64,000 nucleotides of DNA from Chitinispirillales bacterium (GTDB lineage Bacteria; Fibrobacterota; Chitinivibrionia; Chitinivibrionales; Chitinispirillaceae). Below, piece after piece: positions 26,548-36,200 of the stretch. Location: NCBI GenBank assembly GCA_031283085.1, contig JAITCM010000144.1:1-64000 (forward strand). Direction: 5' to 3'. A program made the translations under genes and the position numbers. The number at the start of each line of letters is the position of its first letter. Position 1 is the first letter of the stretch. The notes under the pieces are model-generated. The model did no database searches and was not told where the DNA came from. It saw only the letters and a list, made by a program, of their open reading frames with translations.

Positions 26548-27624
26548 CTAACTTCCCCCCAGCTCCGCAAACTCCGCCTCGCCGTCGCCGCCCTTGTTGC
26601 CCTTGTTTGCGCGCCTCTTTATGGTGTTTGCCTCCGATAAATCCGAGTCTAAGCGCTTCTTTATGTCCTTGGAGAGCCGGTAGGAGCCCGCGGCGCTTGC
26701 TTCCTCCAGGGCTTCGTTGTTTTTGCCCATTGCCAAATACGCCCTCGCCATTCCAACGTGCGCTTTGACGGCGTTGTAGTAGTTTGTGTTCTGGTCTTTC
26801 TCGCACTTCGCGTATATCGCCCTGTAGGCGGCGGCGGCCTCGTCGTACCGCTTCAGGCCGTGCAGGGCGGCGGCGCGGCCCCACATAAAGGATAACGCCC
26901 TGGGGTACTTCTTACCCATGTCGGTCGCAACATTCAGCGCGTCCTCGTAGCGCTTCTCGTTCATGTACACGTCTATCAGTACGCAACCTGCGGCGGCGCG
27001 GGAGTAAACTCCGTTCCTGATTACACCCTTGAGCTTTTCTATGCCAATCTCACGCTTGTCCTCCACGCCCGGCATCCACCAGAGCATCTTCATCAGGGCG
27101 CTGCGCCAGTAGTCGTAGGTGCCTGTGCCGAAGTTTATGTCGGGGTTCTTGCTGCCGTCGGCGGCCATCTTCAGGAATACGGAGACGCCCTTCCAACCGT
27201 AGCGGAAAGCGGTAATGTACCGCTCGTAGCGAGCCTCGAAGGTACCTTTGTAGCCCTCGGCGCCGCCGAGGAAAAACCTTGCCCAGTCGTCGTTCGGGGC
27301 GGAGGCAAGTATCTTTTCGGCTTTCTCTACCGCCTGGTCGCATGAGCGGTAAAACTCGGCCTCGCGCTTGTTGGACTGGTAGCGCTGCATCCACGCCTCA
27401 ACCACGGCGGCCATGAAAAAGTAGCCGGCGGGGTGTTCCGGATAGGCGCGCAGTATCTTCTTAGCCTCATCCTCGGCGCATTTGTAATCTTCCTTAAAGA
27501 CGCACTCAATGCTGGCCGACGCCCACCCGTGCATATCGGCGGGCAGCTGTTGCGGCTGAGCCGCCGCGGCGGCGCAAAGGAGCGACATCGCAAGCGCGGC
27601 GACTGCGAAAACTCTCTTACTCAC
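26548..27624 (-). CDS. Secreted TPR-like protein
   Basis: I place the start at GTG 27624, which gives the signal peptide VSKRVFAVAALAMSLLCA, a GGAGG ribosome site and an 8-base overlap with the preceding lipoprotein gene. A much longer open frame upstream is a shadow. The mature protein is helical with TPR-like pairs (DEAKKILRAYPEHPAGYFF, YDEAAAAYRAIYAKC, AHVGMARAYLAMG). About 358 residues. It is probably a periplasmic scaffold working with the lipoprotein encoded just upstream. Confidence 0.82.
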   Translation of the reverse strand: MSKRVFAVAALAMSLLCAAAAAQPQQLPADMHGWASASIECVFKEDYKCAEDEAKKILRAYPEHPAGYFFMAAVVEAWMQRYQSNKREAEFYRSCDQAVEKAEKILASAPNDDWARFFLGGAEGYKGTFEARYERYITAFRYGWKGVSVFLKMAADGSKNPDINFGTGTYDYWRSALMKMLWWMPGVEDKREIGIEKLKGVIRNGVYSRAAAGCVLIDVYMNEKRYEDALNVATDMGKKYPRALSFMWGRAAALHGLKRYDEAAAAYRAIYAKCEKDQNTNYYNAVKAHVGMARAYLAMGKNNEALEEASAAGSYRLSKDIKKRLDSDLSEANTIKRRANKGNKGGDGEAEFAELGGS

Positions 27625-28012
27625 CGCCGCCTCCGCCCTCCGCGGAAACCGTATCGGGCGCAACCGTGTAGTACATATTGTGGTACCGGTCCCACATACC
27701 GAAACGGCGGTGGTAGCGGTACTTCCGCCTGATTTTCTTCTCCACGCCGACAAGGGGTTTAAGGAAGAAAAAGTCTGTGACCGCCATACGCGAGTACGCT
27801 CCCTCATTGTACTCCTTGTAGGATACAAGCTCAAAACGCGGCTCATCCATGAGCGCCGCCGCCGACACGCTGTCGATGATGGCGGCAAGGTCGTCGGCAA
27901 GGATGACGTCTAACTTGCCGCGGACCACGGCGTCGCTCTCGTCGCAGGCGGCAGAGAGAAGGGCGACAACGACGCACAGCGGCGGCAGTATATGTTTCGC
28001 GATTGTAAACAT
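27617..28012 (-). CDS. Small lipoprotein of unknown function
   Basis: 131 residues with the lipobox LLSAAC. The mature part has helices (DDLAAIIDSVSAAAL) and a basic segment (KKIRRKYRYHRRFG) before a Gly-rich end. I recognise no family. Translational coupling to the TPR gene through an 8-base overlap suggests the two products form one complex. Confidence 0.75.
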   Translation of the reverse strand: MFTIAKHILPPLCVVVALLSAACDESDAVVRGKLDVILADDLAAIIDSVSAAALMDEPRFELVSYKEYNEGAYSRMAVTDFFFLKPLVGVEKKIRRKYRYHRRFGMWDRYHNMYYTVAPDTVSAEGGGGGE

Positions 28013-28077
28013 GATAATATTAAAATAATATATGGTGATGGGGAATGGGGAATAATGACGTCGTGAATTTCCACATC

Positions 28078-28105
28078 AAAAAAGGGCGGCCACACGGAGC
28101 CGCCC
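28078..28105 (-). terminator. Rho-independent terminator after the outer-membrane protein gene
   Basis: On the minus strand GGGCGGC and GCCGCCC (28099-28105 with 28084-28090) form a 7-bp GC stem with an 8-base loop, followed by six T. The stop codon of the upstream gene is about 30 bases before it. A near-identical hairpin serves fba at 62148-62175. Confidence 0.85.
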
Positions 28106-28134
28106 CTGCACGTCAATTTACTTTAAATCACAGT

Positions 28135-29409
28135 CTAAAACCTGTATGTCGCGCTCACCCTGTTGAACAGGTGGTACTGGGAGCCGGATATCAGGTTGGT
28201 TAGCGTGTACGGCAAATCCTCCGAGGCTACGAAGTCTATCCTCAGGCGGTTATCGATATTGATGCCGAAACCGAGGCCGACCAAATCGTTGTCCCAGCCG
28301 TTGGACGACGGGTTTTCCAGCCAGGCGCTCTTCGTGTCCCCATTCTTCGTCTCATACTGGAACTCCTTCTGGCCGCCAACGCGGATAAGGAACCAATCCC
28401 ACACTATATTGCGCTCAATACCGAAACTCAGGCGCGCGCCTATCCTCTGCGGGTCTCCGCTTGCCCCAACATTCTTTTGGCTGTTTTCCTGAGTATAAAT
28501 CCCCTGCAAACCGGCCCAAAAGAAACCTCGGTCAATGTTCATGTTGATACCCACACCGCCGGCGACATCCACTATGTCGGCCCTGTTGAGCGTCATGTAG
28601 GTGAGCGAAACCTGCGGCACAAAGGAACCGTTGATTGCCGGAACGGCGGTGAAGAAGCGCAGGTCGCCGCGTACAAAGTAGTCATTGTCGGAGATCAGCA
28701 CTCTCAACGTCGTATCTTGCGCAACATCCGCCAAATTTGAAACTCTGTCATATGTCCAGCGAGCGTTAGTCAAACCCCCATTCACCGAGGCCTCAAGGTC
28801 AAGTCCCTGCTCAATATTGTAGTTGATACCGGCCGTACCCTTGTAAATCGCCGTTTGGTTTCGTATATCGCCATTCTCCCGCACACATTGATAAGCGGTG
28901 TAAAAACCGAGACCCATCGCAAATCCGTTGCCGATATCGTAACCCAGCATTAAGTCAAACTTACCCAACGGGTCAACAAGGTTATTTCCATTCCATTCGG
29001 TAGCTCCTGGAGTTACATCCAGCCCCCTGCTTCCATACCCGCCGGCTTTGATAAGCTTTTCGAGCATATAGTCTCTCCTGTTCACAAACGCGCCTATTGA
29101 GAGCATAGGCCCGCTCTCCTCATCGCTGAAGCCGTAGGAAATCATACCGCCAAAAAGCGGGTCCAACGGCTGCACATTCTTCTGTCTCCCGAAATTGCCG
29201 CTCGAATCTTCCGGGCCCATCCATCCGAAAGACCCATAGATTAAGTTAGGGTACAAACTCATATCCGCCGGATTGGTAAAAACAGAGACCTCGTCACGGT
29301 AGAAATATGGCGTCTCCTGCCTGCCCATAACCCTTACACGCGCATCCGTAGCGTAAACGCTGACCGCAAACCCCGCCGCGAGAATAACCGCAAGCGCCCT
29401 TTTCATCAT
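28135..29409 (-). CDS. Outer-membrane beta-barrel protein
   Basis: A signal peptide (cut near AVSVYATDA) is followed by alternating aromatic/hydrophobic strands (GFAMGLGFYTAYQC, GLDLEASVNGGL, RIGARLSFGIERNI) and a terminal Phe (RVSATYRF), which is the usual barrel-assembly signal. 424 residues suggest about 16 strands. It may be a PorV/FadL-like porin, but no family is certain. AGGAGG lies 5 bases before the first ATG. It is upstream of a GC hairpin terminator and downstream of the TonB/ExbBD machine. Confidence 0.82.
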   Translation of the reverse strand: MMKRALAVILAAGFAVSVYATDARVRVMGRQETPYFYRDEVSVFTNPADMSLYPNLIYGSFGWMGPEDSSGNFGRQKNVQPLDPLFGGMISYGFSDEESGPMLSIGAFVNRRDYMLEKLIKAGGYGSRGLDVTPGATEWNGNNLVDPLGKFDLMLGYDIGNGFAMGLGFYTAYQCVRENGDIRNQTAIYKGTAGINYNIEQGLDLEASVNGGLTNARWTYDRVSNLADVAQDTTLRVLISDNDYFVRGDLRFFTAVPAINGSFVPQVSLTYMTLNRADIVDVAGGVGINMNIDRGFFWAGLQGIYTQENSQKNVGASGDPQRIGARLSFGIERNIVWDWFLIRVGGQKEFQYETKNGDTKSAWLENPSSNGWDNDLVGLGFGINIDNRLRIDFVASEDLPYTLTNLISGSQYHLFNRVSATYRF

Positions 29410-29530
29410 AAATGCCTCCTAATTGGTATTTATATTTTGTATTAGGTATTGATTTGTTACTTTTTTATTCTTAACAAACTTTTATTTAAAAAATAAGGAA
29501 TTTGATTTCGAAACTTAATACTAAGAAACT

Positions 29531-29586
29531 AAAAAGCAGGGGCCGAACCTGTTTGTTTCAGCGAAGTCAACAAATTCAACCCCTGC
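29531..29586 (-). terminator. Long-stem hairpin followed by T-run
   Basis: GCAGGGG (29580-29586 read on minus) pairs with CCCCTGC (29536-29542), with further internal pairing (GAA..TTTGTT with AACAAA..TTC), followed by TTTTT. It lies about 125 bases before the barrel gene start and after the first terminator. It may be a back-up terminator, a leader attenuator, or the end of a small RNA. Confidence 0.55.
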
Positions 29587-29710
29587 CAAAGCCAATAACA
29601 ACAAAACATATTTACAGCGTACTGTCAACCTTATCCGCAAACCGCGGGAGACGCCGTAAGACGCCCCCTGCGCACAATTCTCACACGCCGTCGACCAGGC
29701 GCATCGCGTT

Positions 29711-29741
29711 AAAAACAGGGGCGCTATTTAATTGCGCCCCT
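29711..29741 (-). terminator. Rho-independent terminator after the TonB-like gene
   Basis: Minus strand AGGGGCGC (29734-29741) pairs with GCGCCCCT (29717-29724) around a 9-base loop, followed by GTTTTT. It starts 14 bases after the stop of the TonB-like gene and would end the ExbB-ExbD-ExbD-TonB operon. Confidence 0.85.
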
Positions 29742-29754
29742 CCCGGCAAGACAA

Positions 29755-31155
29755 TCACTGCGAGAAGACGAACGGGTACGTGACCTCGGTCACGTCGCCC
29801 GGCTTGTCTATCTTCTCAAAATTCCAACTCTTAACACGGGAAACCACCGTCGTCTCAAGTTCCGAATCGGCCATTGTCGACTCCACCACTTGGGCGAATA
29901 TCACCCTGCCGAATTCGTCTATTGCGAACTTGACCGTGATTTTACCGGTCAACCCCGGCTTCTCGCGCAAACGCTTGTTGTAGGCGTAGCGCAAAGCGGC
30001 CATATTCTGCATAACCACGCGCTGGATGCTTGCGCGGCTACGGCCGCCGGTCAGGGCGCCGCCCTTAAGGAAGTCTGGGGAAGATACCTTGAGCTCGCCC
30101 TTCTTCTTGAGCTCGAGACCGCCGCCTCCGCCGCCCATCAAACCACCGAGCAGGTCGTCAACGCCGCCGCCGCCCCCGCCGAAGCCGGAGCCATAACCGG
30201 AACCGTAACCGATACCGGCCACGCCCTTACGCCCGACGCCGCCGTCACCGCCCGACTTCAAACCGCCTACGCCGGAGAGGATAGCGTCAATGTCGGTGGC
30301 AAAACCGCCCTTGCCGAAGATATCCGCGCTCGCGACACTCTTGCCCTTGATTTGGCCGGAGACGATACCGAGAACGCCCATCTGGGTAACGCGGGCCCTG
30401 GGGTCGCCGCCGCCCTTGTTGCTGCTCACGCCCTGGCTGTTCGTGGGCTTGAGCTTCTTCTGGTCACTCTTGATGTCTTCCTTCTTCTTCTCCTCCTCCT
30501 TCTTTTTCTCCAAAGTGGCAGCGACCTCTTCCGCCTTGACTAACTTCGCGGTGCGCTCCTCGGGGAGCTTTTCGAAGAAGTCGACCGCAACCTCAACGGG
30601 GTGCTGCAATGTCAGGAAAACGCCGACGCCTATCGCCAGGGCCATACAAACGGACTCGATTTTGTTCAGGCGGTTGCTCTTCTCAATCATGAAGATATCA
30701 CCGCGCTGAGCGAGCATCTCTTTGTACTCGGCGTCGGAGAGCACTCTCCCCGGTTCGTCGTCGTCATCGTCGTCGTCGCGCCTCGGCTGCGGCGGCGGCA
30801 TCTGCTGCGCCGCCGGTCGGGCGGGCGCAGGGTGTTGGGGCATAGCGGCGGCCGCCGGCCTCGACGGCGGCGCGTATGCCGCGGCGGCTACGGGAGCGGC
30901 CGCAACAGCCATCGGCGCGGCTGCGGCAACGTTGCCCAGCGGCACCAGTTCCACCTCGGCTCCAATGGCGCCGAACTCGGCGCGAAGCCTTAAGGACTCG
31001 TCCTCGTCCGCCTCTTTCCGGATGCAAATCGCCTTCTGCGTGACTGCATTGTACACCACGTCAGGCGTGCTGCCGGACCATTGGGCGACCTTGGCGGCAA
31101 TCGCCGAAGCCCGCGGCGGATCCAAACACTGTTTAATAAGCACTTTGTATTTCAT
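29755..31155 (-). CDS. AgmX/PglI-type TonB-like energy transducer
   Basis: 466 residues. The C-terminal 95 residues (VVMQNMAALRYAYNKRLREK, GKITVKFAIDEFG, VESTMADSELETTVVSRVKS) match the AgmX/PglI domain, a TonB-related C-terminal domain found in gliding and envelope machines. A single membrane helix is at about 166-184. Unlike ordinary TonB, the N-terminus is long (165 residues) and cytoplasmic: an alpha/beta domain (1-75), an Ala/Pro-rich stretch and a run of seven Asp. After the helix come a Lys/Glu coiled coil and a Gly-rich spacer. Cotranscribed with two ExbD and one ExbB. Confidence 0.88.
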   Translation of the reverse strand: MKYKVLIKQCLDPPRASAIAAKVAQWSGSTPDVVYNAVTQKAICIRKEADEDESLRLRAEFGAIGAEVELVPLGNVAAAAPMAVAAAPVAAAAYAPPSRPAAAAMPQHPAPARPAAQQMPPPQPRRDDDDDDDEPGRVLSDAEYKEMLAQRGDIFMIEKSNRLNKIESVCMALAIGVGVFLTLQHPVEVAVDFFEKLPEERTAKLVKAEEVAATLEKKKEEEKKKEDIKSDQKKLKPTNSQGVSSNKGGGDPRARVTQMGVLGIVSGQIKGKSVASADIFGKGGFATDIDAILSGVGGLKSGGDGGVGRKGVAGIGYGSGYGSGFGGGGGGVDDLLGGLMGGGGGGLELKKKGELKVSSPDFLKGGALTGGRSRASIQRVVMQNMAALRYAYNKRLREKPGLTGKITVKFAIDEFGRVIFAQVVESTMADSELETTVVSRVKSWNFEKIDKPGDVTEVTYPFVFSQ

Positions 31156-31157
31156 GA

Positions 31158-31652
31158 TTATTCATCCCTTTCCATGACGGCAAAGTTCATGTTGTTGTAA
31201 CCGGACTTGCCGCAAGTATTCATGATTTTGAAAAGAACGTCGAAATCGATGTTCTTATCAACTTGAACTATGATCTTACCCTGCACCGCGTTGAGCGCGC
31301 CTATGCGCACCATCTCTTCCTCTGCGGCAAGGCACGCCTTGAGGCGCTCCTCGAGCTTCGTGATAATCGGGTCGTTAGACTCCGGCGGGATGTTCCTTGC
31401 ATCCTCCGTCGGGACGACCGCCTGATTATCAAGAAGTATCATGTCCTGAGTCACCGCCAACTGGAGACTCACCTCGGACGGTTTCTTTTTGGACGCGGAG
31501 TTCGGCAGCACAAGGTTGTCGGCGTTCGTCAGCAATGACCCCTCCGCCGAAAAACTCTTGAGCAGGAACACGAGGATGATTGTGAACATATCCATCATCG
31601 ACGTAATGTTCAGGCTGGCGTTCTCCTTCTTCTTCTTAAAATGGCCCGCCAT
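31158..31652 (-). CDS. ExbD/TolR-type proton-channel subunit
   Basis: A short N-terminal tail, one membrane helix (MMDMFTIILVFLLKSFSA) containing the conserved Asp, and a periplasmic domain of about 110 residues ending in KIMNTCGKSGYNNMNFA. It works with ExbB to power the TonB-like protein. GGGGG lies 6 bases upstream of ATG, and it is 2 bases from the TonB-like gene. Confidence 0.9.
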   Translation of the reverse strand: MAGHFKKKKENASLNITSMMDMFTIILVFLLKSFSAEGSLLTNADNLVLPNSASKKKPSEVSLQLAVTQDMILLDNQAVVPTEDARNIPPESNDPIITKLEERLKACLAAEEEMVRIGALNAVQGKIIVQVDKNIDFDVLFKIMNTCGKSGYNNMNFAVMERDE

Positions 31653-31655
31653 AAG

Positions 31656-32441
31656 TTACCCCCTCAGCTTAGCGATGGAAATGTTTGGAAACTCGGCGGT
31701 ACGCGCCGCGTCCATGATCTGCACGATTTTGTCGTAGATCACCTCGTTTTCGGCCGCGATGATGATATCATCGGCGTCCACTGCCTCACGATAACGCTCC
31801 TTGACTTTCATAAGACGGTTTTTAAGCTCGTCGTAGGCCGACAAAGGTCTGGTCTCGAACTCCTCGCCCGGGTTCTTCACAATAACCCGGCGCCGCGGAT
31901 TCGTCAGCGCATAGACCGTGTCGCCTACCTTAGCCTCTTTGACGGGGACGCCGTCCACGTCCGTCAGCATCTCCCCGAACTTCGTGTACAGCGACCTCAG
32001 GATGTTGCGGTTCTCGTCCGATGTGTACAGGTAAATATCGTAGCGCTCGTGAATGGAGAACTCTTTCCCTGTCCTCGGATTAATCGGTTGTACGCCGGGC
32101 GTATACTCTATGGTTGTATCGAAGTTATCCTTGGTCAGGTAACGGTGATACTCCCTATAGAAGAGGCTGGGCATAAACCCGCCCTTCGCCCCTAAGGTCA
32201 CGACGGAATCGGTGATGATGGCAGTGAGGAGCAGCTTCTCGCTCTTGTCCTCCTGCGGCTGCTCGGTAACAGCGGTGTTCGTCTGCGAACCGCGCGCTTC
32301 CGGCAGCTTGATGTCGATGACCGCGACCTTGGCGAACTCAGCCGATATGAGAAGCATCGGGATAAGCACGACCATGAGGTTCATAAAACACTTCAAGTCC
32401 ATCTCCTGTGGCTCAATATCTGGCCTTTTAAGTTTGCTCAT
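31656..32441 (-). CDS. Second ExbD-like subunit, with enlarged periplasmic domain
   Basis: The membrane helix LKCFMNLMVVLIPMLLIS follows a cytoplasmic tail starting SKLKRPDIEPQEMD. It is longer (261 residues) than a canonical ExbD (about 140) and has a large insert (residues 90-175). GGAGGG precedes ATG. Two non-identical ExbD proteins with one ExbB are typical of the gliding-type/AgmX machines. Confidence 0.85.
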   Translation of the reverse strand: MSKLKRPDIEPQEMDLKCFMNLMVVLIPMLLISAEFAKVAVIDIKLPEARGSQTNTAVTEQPQEDKSEKLLLTAIITDSVVTLGAKGGFMPSLFYREYHRYLTKDNFDTTIEYTPGVQPINPRTGKEFSIHERYDIYLYTSDENRNILRSLYTKFGEMLTDVDGVPVKEAKVGDTVYALTNPRRRVIVKNPGEEFETRPLSAYDELKNRLMKVKERYREAVDADDIIIAAENEVIYDKIVQIMDAARTAEFPNISIAKLRG

Positions 32442-32471
32442 TTTGTCCCTCCAGGCAAAATTGTGTAAGTT

Positions 32472-33098
32472 TTAGGCCTCAACCAGGTTGATGAGCTTGG
32501 TCGACTTTTCGTCAAGCTCCTGCATGACGCCGTCGGACTTCGCACCGACCACGCCGTGAAGGAGAAGCATTGGAACAGCGACAATCAGCCCCCACAGCGT
32601 GGAGGACATGGCAACGGAAATACCGGTCGCGAGAGCCTGCGCCCTCTGAGCCGCCGGCACATTTGCGATAGCGTCGAAAGCCAGCATCAGTCCGTAAATC
32701 GTTCCCATAAGGCCCATCAGCGTCGCTAAGTTGGCTAGCGTCGGGATGATGCCTATGAATCGGGTGATCTTGGGTGATTCCGTCAGGAATACCTCGTCAA
32801 CGGCCTTTTGTACCGCCTTGGCGCCCCGCCCGCGGTTCTGCAGAATAGCGGTCACACCCTTGGCAAGCGGCGTGTTCTGAGAGGATGAGTACTTTATCGC
32901 CTTCTCGTACTCCCCCGCCTTCAGATACTTGGAAACGCCGTTCATAAATGTCCCGCTACCCGAACCGCACTTCACGAAGAGGTACCACAACCTCTCGATA
33001 ACCAACCCCATCCCGCCGAAAAACAGGAATAGAATGATCCACATACACCAGCTACCGCTCGTAAGAAAACCGTCTAACACAAACTTGTAAAGCTGCAT
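32472..33098 (-). CDS. ExbB/TolQ/MotA-type proton-channel protein
   Basis: Three membrane helices: WCMWIILFLFFGGMGLVIE, ANLATLMGLMGTIYGLMLAF and SSTLWGLIVAVPMLLLHGVV, the MotA/TolQ/ExbB arrangement. 208 residues. It is first of the four-gene operon ExbB-ExbD-ExbD-TonB and has an AAAGGAG ribosome site. It would form the ExbB5-ExbD channel that uses proton motive force. Confidence 0.92.
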   Translation of the reverse strand: MQLYKFVLDGFLTSGSWCMWIILFLFFGGMGLVIERLWYLFVKCGSGSGTFMNGVSKYLKAGEYEKAIKYSSSQNTPLAKGVTAILQNRGRGAKAVQKAVDEVFLTESPKITRFIGIIPTLANLATLMGLMGTIYGLMLAFDAIANVPAAQRAQALATGISVAMSSTLWGLIVAVPMLLLHGVVGAKSDGVMQELDEKSTKLINLVEA

Positions 33099-33202
33099 TT
33101 TGAAACTCCTTTCACTTAAATTATAAGTGATGTTTGGTTGTTATTGTTAAAAAAACCTCCGCTTACCCCGGGCTGCTCCAATGGATGGCCCCTCCTAATA
33201 AA

Positions 33203-33208
33203 ATTATA
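33203..33208 (-). promoter_or_regulatory. Candidate -10 element of the ExbB operon
   Basis: A perfect TATAAT (minus strand) lies about 105 bases before the ExbB start, inside a 166-base spacer. The -35 region is weak. A second TATAAT is at 33120-33125, only about 20 bases before the start codon. Which is used cannot be decided from sequence. Confidence 0.4.
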
Positions 33209-33264
33209 TCATAACACAACCGATAATGCACGATATTTTACATTTTTTTTGCGCCGCCCCCAAA

Positions 33265-36200
33265 TTACGACCCGGACTTCGCCTTGAGGTCGCTTATCCT
33301 CTGTTCCTCAAGCTGTATATTCCGCTCCGCTTCCATCTGGATACGGTTCAACTGCTTTATCTTTTCATCGACGCCGATGTCCCTCTTTACGATGTCGTCG
33401 ATACGGCGCATACCGCGGTCAAACTCGGAGTCGCGGCCTTTCGACACTATCTCCTTGCCCTCCGCGTCGTACTGCTTGGGCCTCTCTTTGGGCTTCCACT
33501 CGACAATCTGAATGTCCTTCCACTCAGATTCGGGGTTAATGACGGCAAGGCGCTCGCGGATGCGGTCGACCCACGGGCTGTTCGCGATACCTATCTCCTT
33601 CGCCATCTTCATGCCGTTCTCGTACACGGGCATCGCGGCGTCCTGGGCCTTGAGGTAGCGCTCCTCAAGCTCCATCACGTAAAACTCACGCTCCTCCCCC
33701 GTCAGCTCCTTGGGCACCGGCGAATTCTTGAAGAGAAGGCCGACCTGCTCCAATATGTCGCCCTTCTTATAAGCCATCTCCATCATCGCCTGCATGGACA
33801 TCTCAATATACTCGCCCTTCAGGTTCTGCTCCTTCGCCCAAGCTATGTTCTGGCCGAAATACTCCATAGCCTTGTCGTAATACTTGTCGAGGCTCGACAG
33901 TATCTTGATCTTGCCGCCCATCTTCTCGACCTCGTTGCCGAAGAGCGTTTGGTTGGCCACCGCCTCCGCCATATCGTAGAAGCCCTTGCCTATCATGTAA
34001 GTGGCCCTCATCGTCCACTCCTCCACCCCAAGCTCAATAGCCTTGGCAAAGTACTTGGCGGGATCCTCAAGCGCCTTGGTCTTCGACTTCACGACGCCGC
34101 TCATCTCCTTCTCGTTCTTGGCGACAAGCTTTATGTCCTCAAACTTCTTGTAATATATCTCGCCGACCCTGAAGTACGCTTCCGCGACGTTGGCCACGTC
34201 TATGTCGCTCGTCTTGCTGTACTGCTCGTATATCTTGACGGCCTTGTTGTAGTTGGTCTCGGACTCCTTGTAGTTCTGCATATTGAAATACGCGTTACCC
34301 GCCTTGACAAGCGCCTGCACCTGCTTGTAGCGGTCGGCGGTGTACTTATCGGCGTAGTCGGAGAAGGAGTTGGCCATCTTGCCGAACTCTTCGAGCTTCT
34401 CGTAGCACAAGCCTATTGAGAAAAACGCTTCGGCTGCGAACTCGCTGCTCGGATAGCGGCTGGCCATCGTCTCATAGACATTGATGGCGTTGTGGTAGTG
34501 CTTGCCCTTTTCAAATATCAGACCGGCGTTGTACAGCGCCTGCGGCGTCTTGGGGTCGTTGGCGTACCTTTCATATATTAGCTCGAACATTTTGCCGGCC
34601 ATGTCGTACTGATTCATCTTCTGGTAACACTCCGAAGCCGACGACAAACTCGGTATGGCGAACTCCGCCTTTGGGATTTGGTTCGCCGCGGTCAAATAAA
34701 TCTGCGCGGCGCGGTCGTACTTGCCGCCCTTCTTGTAATTCTCGGCTGCGCGGATATACGCGCTCTCGCGCAACGTACCTTTGGGGAACCTGTCCGGCAA
34801 CTGCTCAAATATCGCCGCCGCTTTGTCGAAATCCTTCATCTCCTCAAAGCACACGCCCCCCTCAAACCACCCCTTCTCCGCGACCTTGCCCTCGCGGAAC
34901 TCGCCCGATATTGCCTGGAACGCGGCGGCCGCGCCGGCGAGATTGCCCGACTTCTTCATGTTCTCGGCGTTGCGGTACATCGCGCCGGCGGCAAGCTCGT
35001 TAATCTCCTCGTAATCCTTCGTATCGCGAGCTGTCCTCGACAGCAAAGCTTTGAACGTCTGCATCGCCAAATCAAACTGGTTGTTGCTCGAATAGGCGGT
35101 ACCGAGCATCCTGGCGGCGTTATTGTAAATCTTGGATTTCTGGTACTGGTCAACCACCATCTTAAACGCCGTCACCGCTTCCCCGAAATTCTTTCCGCCG
35201 AAGTGGATGTTACCGGCCAGGTACAGAGCGTCCGCGGCGTTATTGCTTTGCGGGAAGCGCCTCTGGAAAATCATACAGTAGTCGAGTAACTTCTTGGTGG
35301 AGGGCAGCGCGTAAGATTTATCCTCGCTTATCCCCTCCTTGGCTATCTCCTTCTTACGGCACATATCCAGGGCCACGATAACGTTGTAACCGGCATCCTC
35401 CTGAGAGATGGCTATCGGATTCGTTTTGTCGCCCTTCGTCGCCTTCAATTTCTCGAGCTCTTCGGCATCCATACCCAAAGTATCAACGTCGTTTACGTAC
35501 GCCGGATACTTCGACACATCCTCCTCGGCCACGAACCTGTAGTTTTCGGCGGCTTTCTCGCAGTCGCCCATTGAGCTGTATATCTCGGCCACGTTGTACT
35601 TGTACTCAAACACGCGCCATTTGTCGTCCGGAAATTTGGTAAAGAACTCGTTATAACGCTTCATCGCCTTGTCGAAAGAGGCCTTATCCTTCTTCTTTTG
35701 ACCTTCGCCGTGATAGAACAGGGCAATATCGCCAAGCGCGCGGCGTACCTGACCCCTGGCCACGTCTATGACTCTCCGCTCCTTAGAGTTTGCCGTGTAC
35801 CATTTGCTGCCCTCGCCATAATCGTCAACAAGGCTCTCCCGCTCTTTGTTGGCCTTATCGTGCTCCTTCTTAACCACGAAGCACTCAATGAGCTTTTGCC
35901 GGGCAAGCGGCGCCTCCCTGTACATCGGGTACTTCTTGAGCGCGCCCTCAAGCGCCTTGATAGCCGCGTCCCACTGGCCATGGTCGCGATTCTTCGCGCC
36001 CACCATATAAATCACCTGCGCCTCGTAGGACTTACCGGAATTCTTCTTGAAGAACTTTATCGCCTCATCCACGCCGTCCGGCATATCGGAGAAGCAGATA
36101 GCCATATACTCAAGCGCCATTTCGCGGAACTCTTTCTTCTGGTACTTGTTGGCGTCGCAAGCCTCCACGTAGGTGTGGAAATACTCGACCGCCTTGTCAA

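Larger units (their letters stand above)
29410..29754. other. Long intergenic spacer with two terminator-like hairpins
   Basis: This 345-base region between the TonB-like gene and the outer-membrane protein gene contains no credible open reading frame. It holds two minus-strand hairpins (29711-29741 and 29531-29586) and an AT-rich 100-base stretch directly before the barrel gene, which probably carries its promoter. Confidence 0.7.

Noticed and set aside
27625-27900. N-terminal extension of the TPR-like protein back to 27900
   Set aside because: It overlaps the lipoprotein gene in another frame; the GTG start at 27624 has a signal peptide and ribosome site.
33226-34419. Open frame of 397 codons on the plus strand
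   Set aside because: Antisense to the 1229-residue TPR protein; composition (Leu, His, Arg) is typical of a shadow frame.
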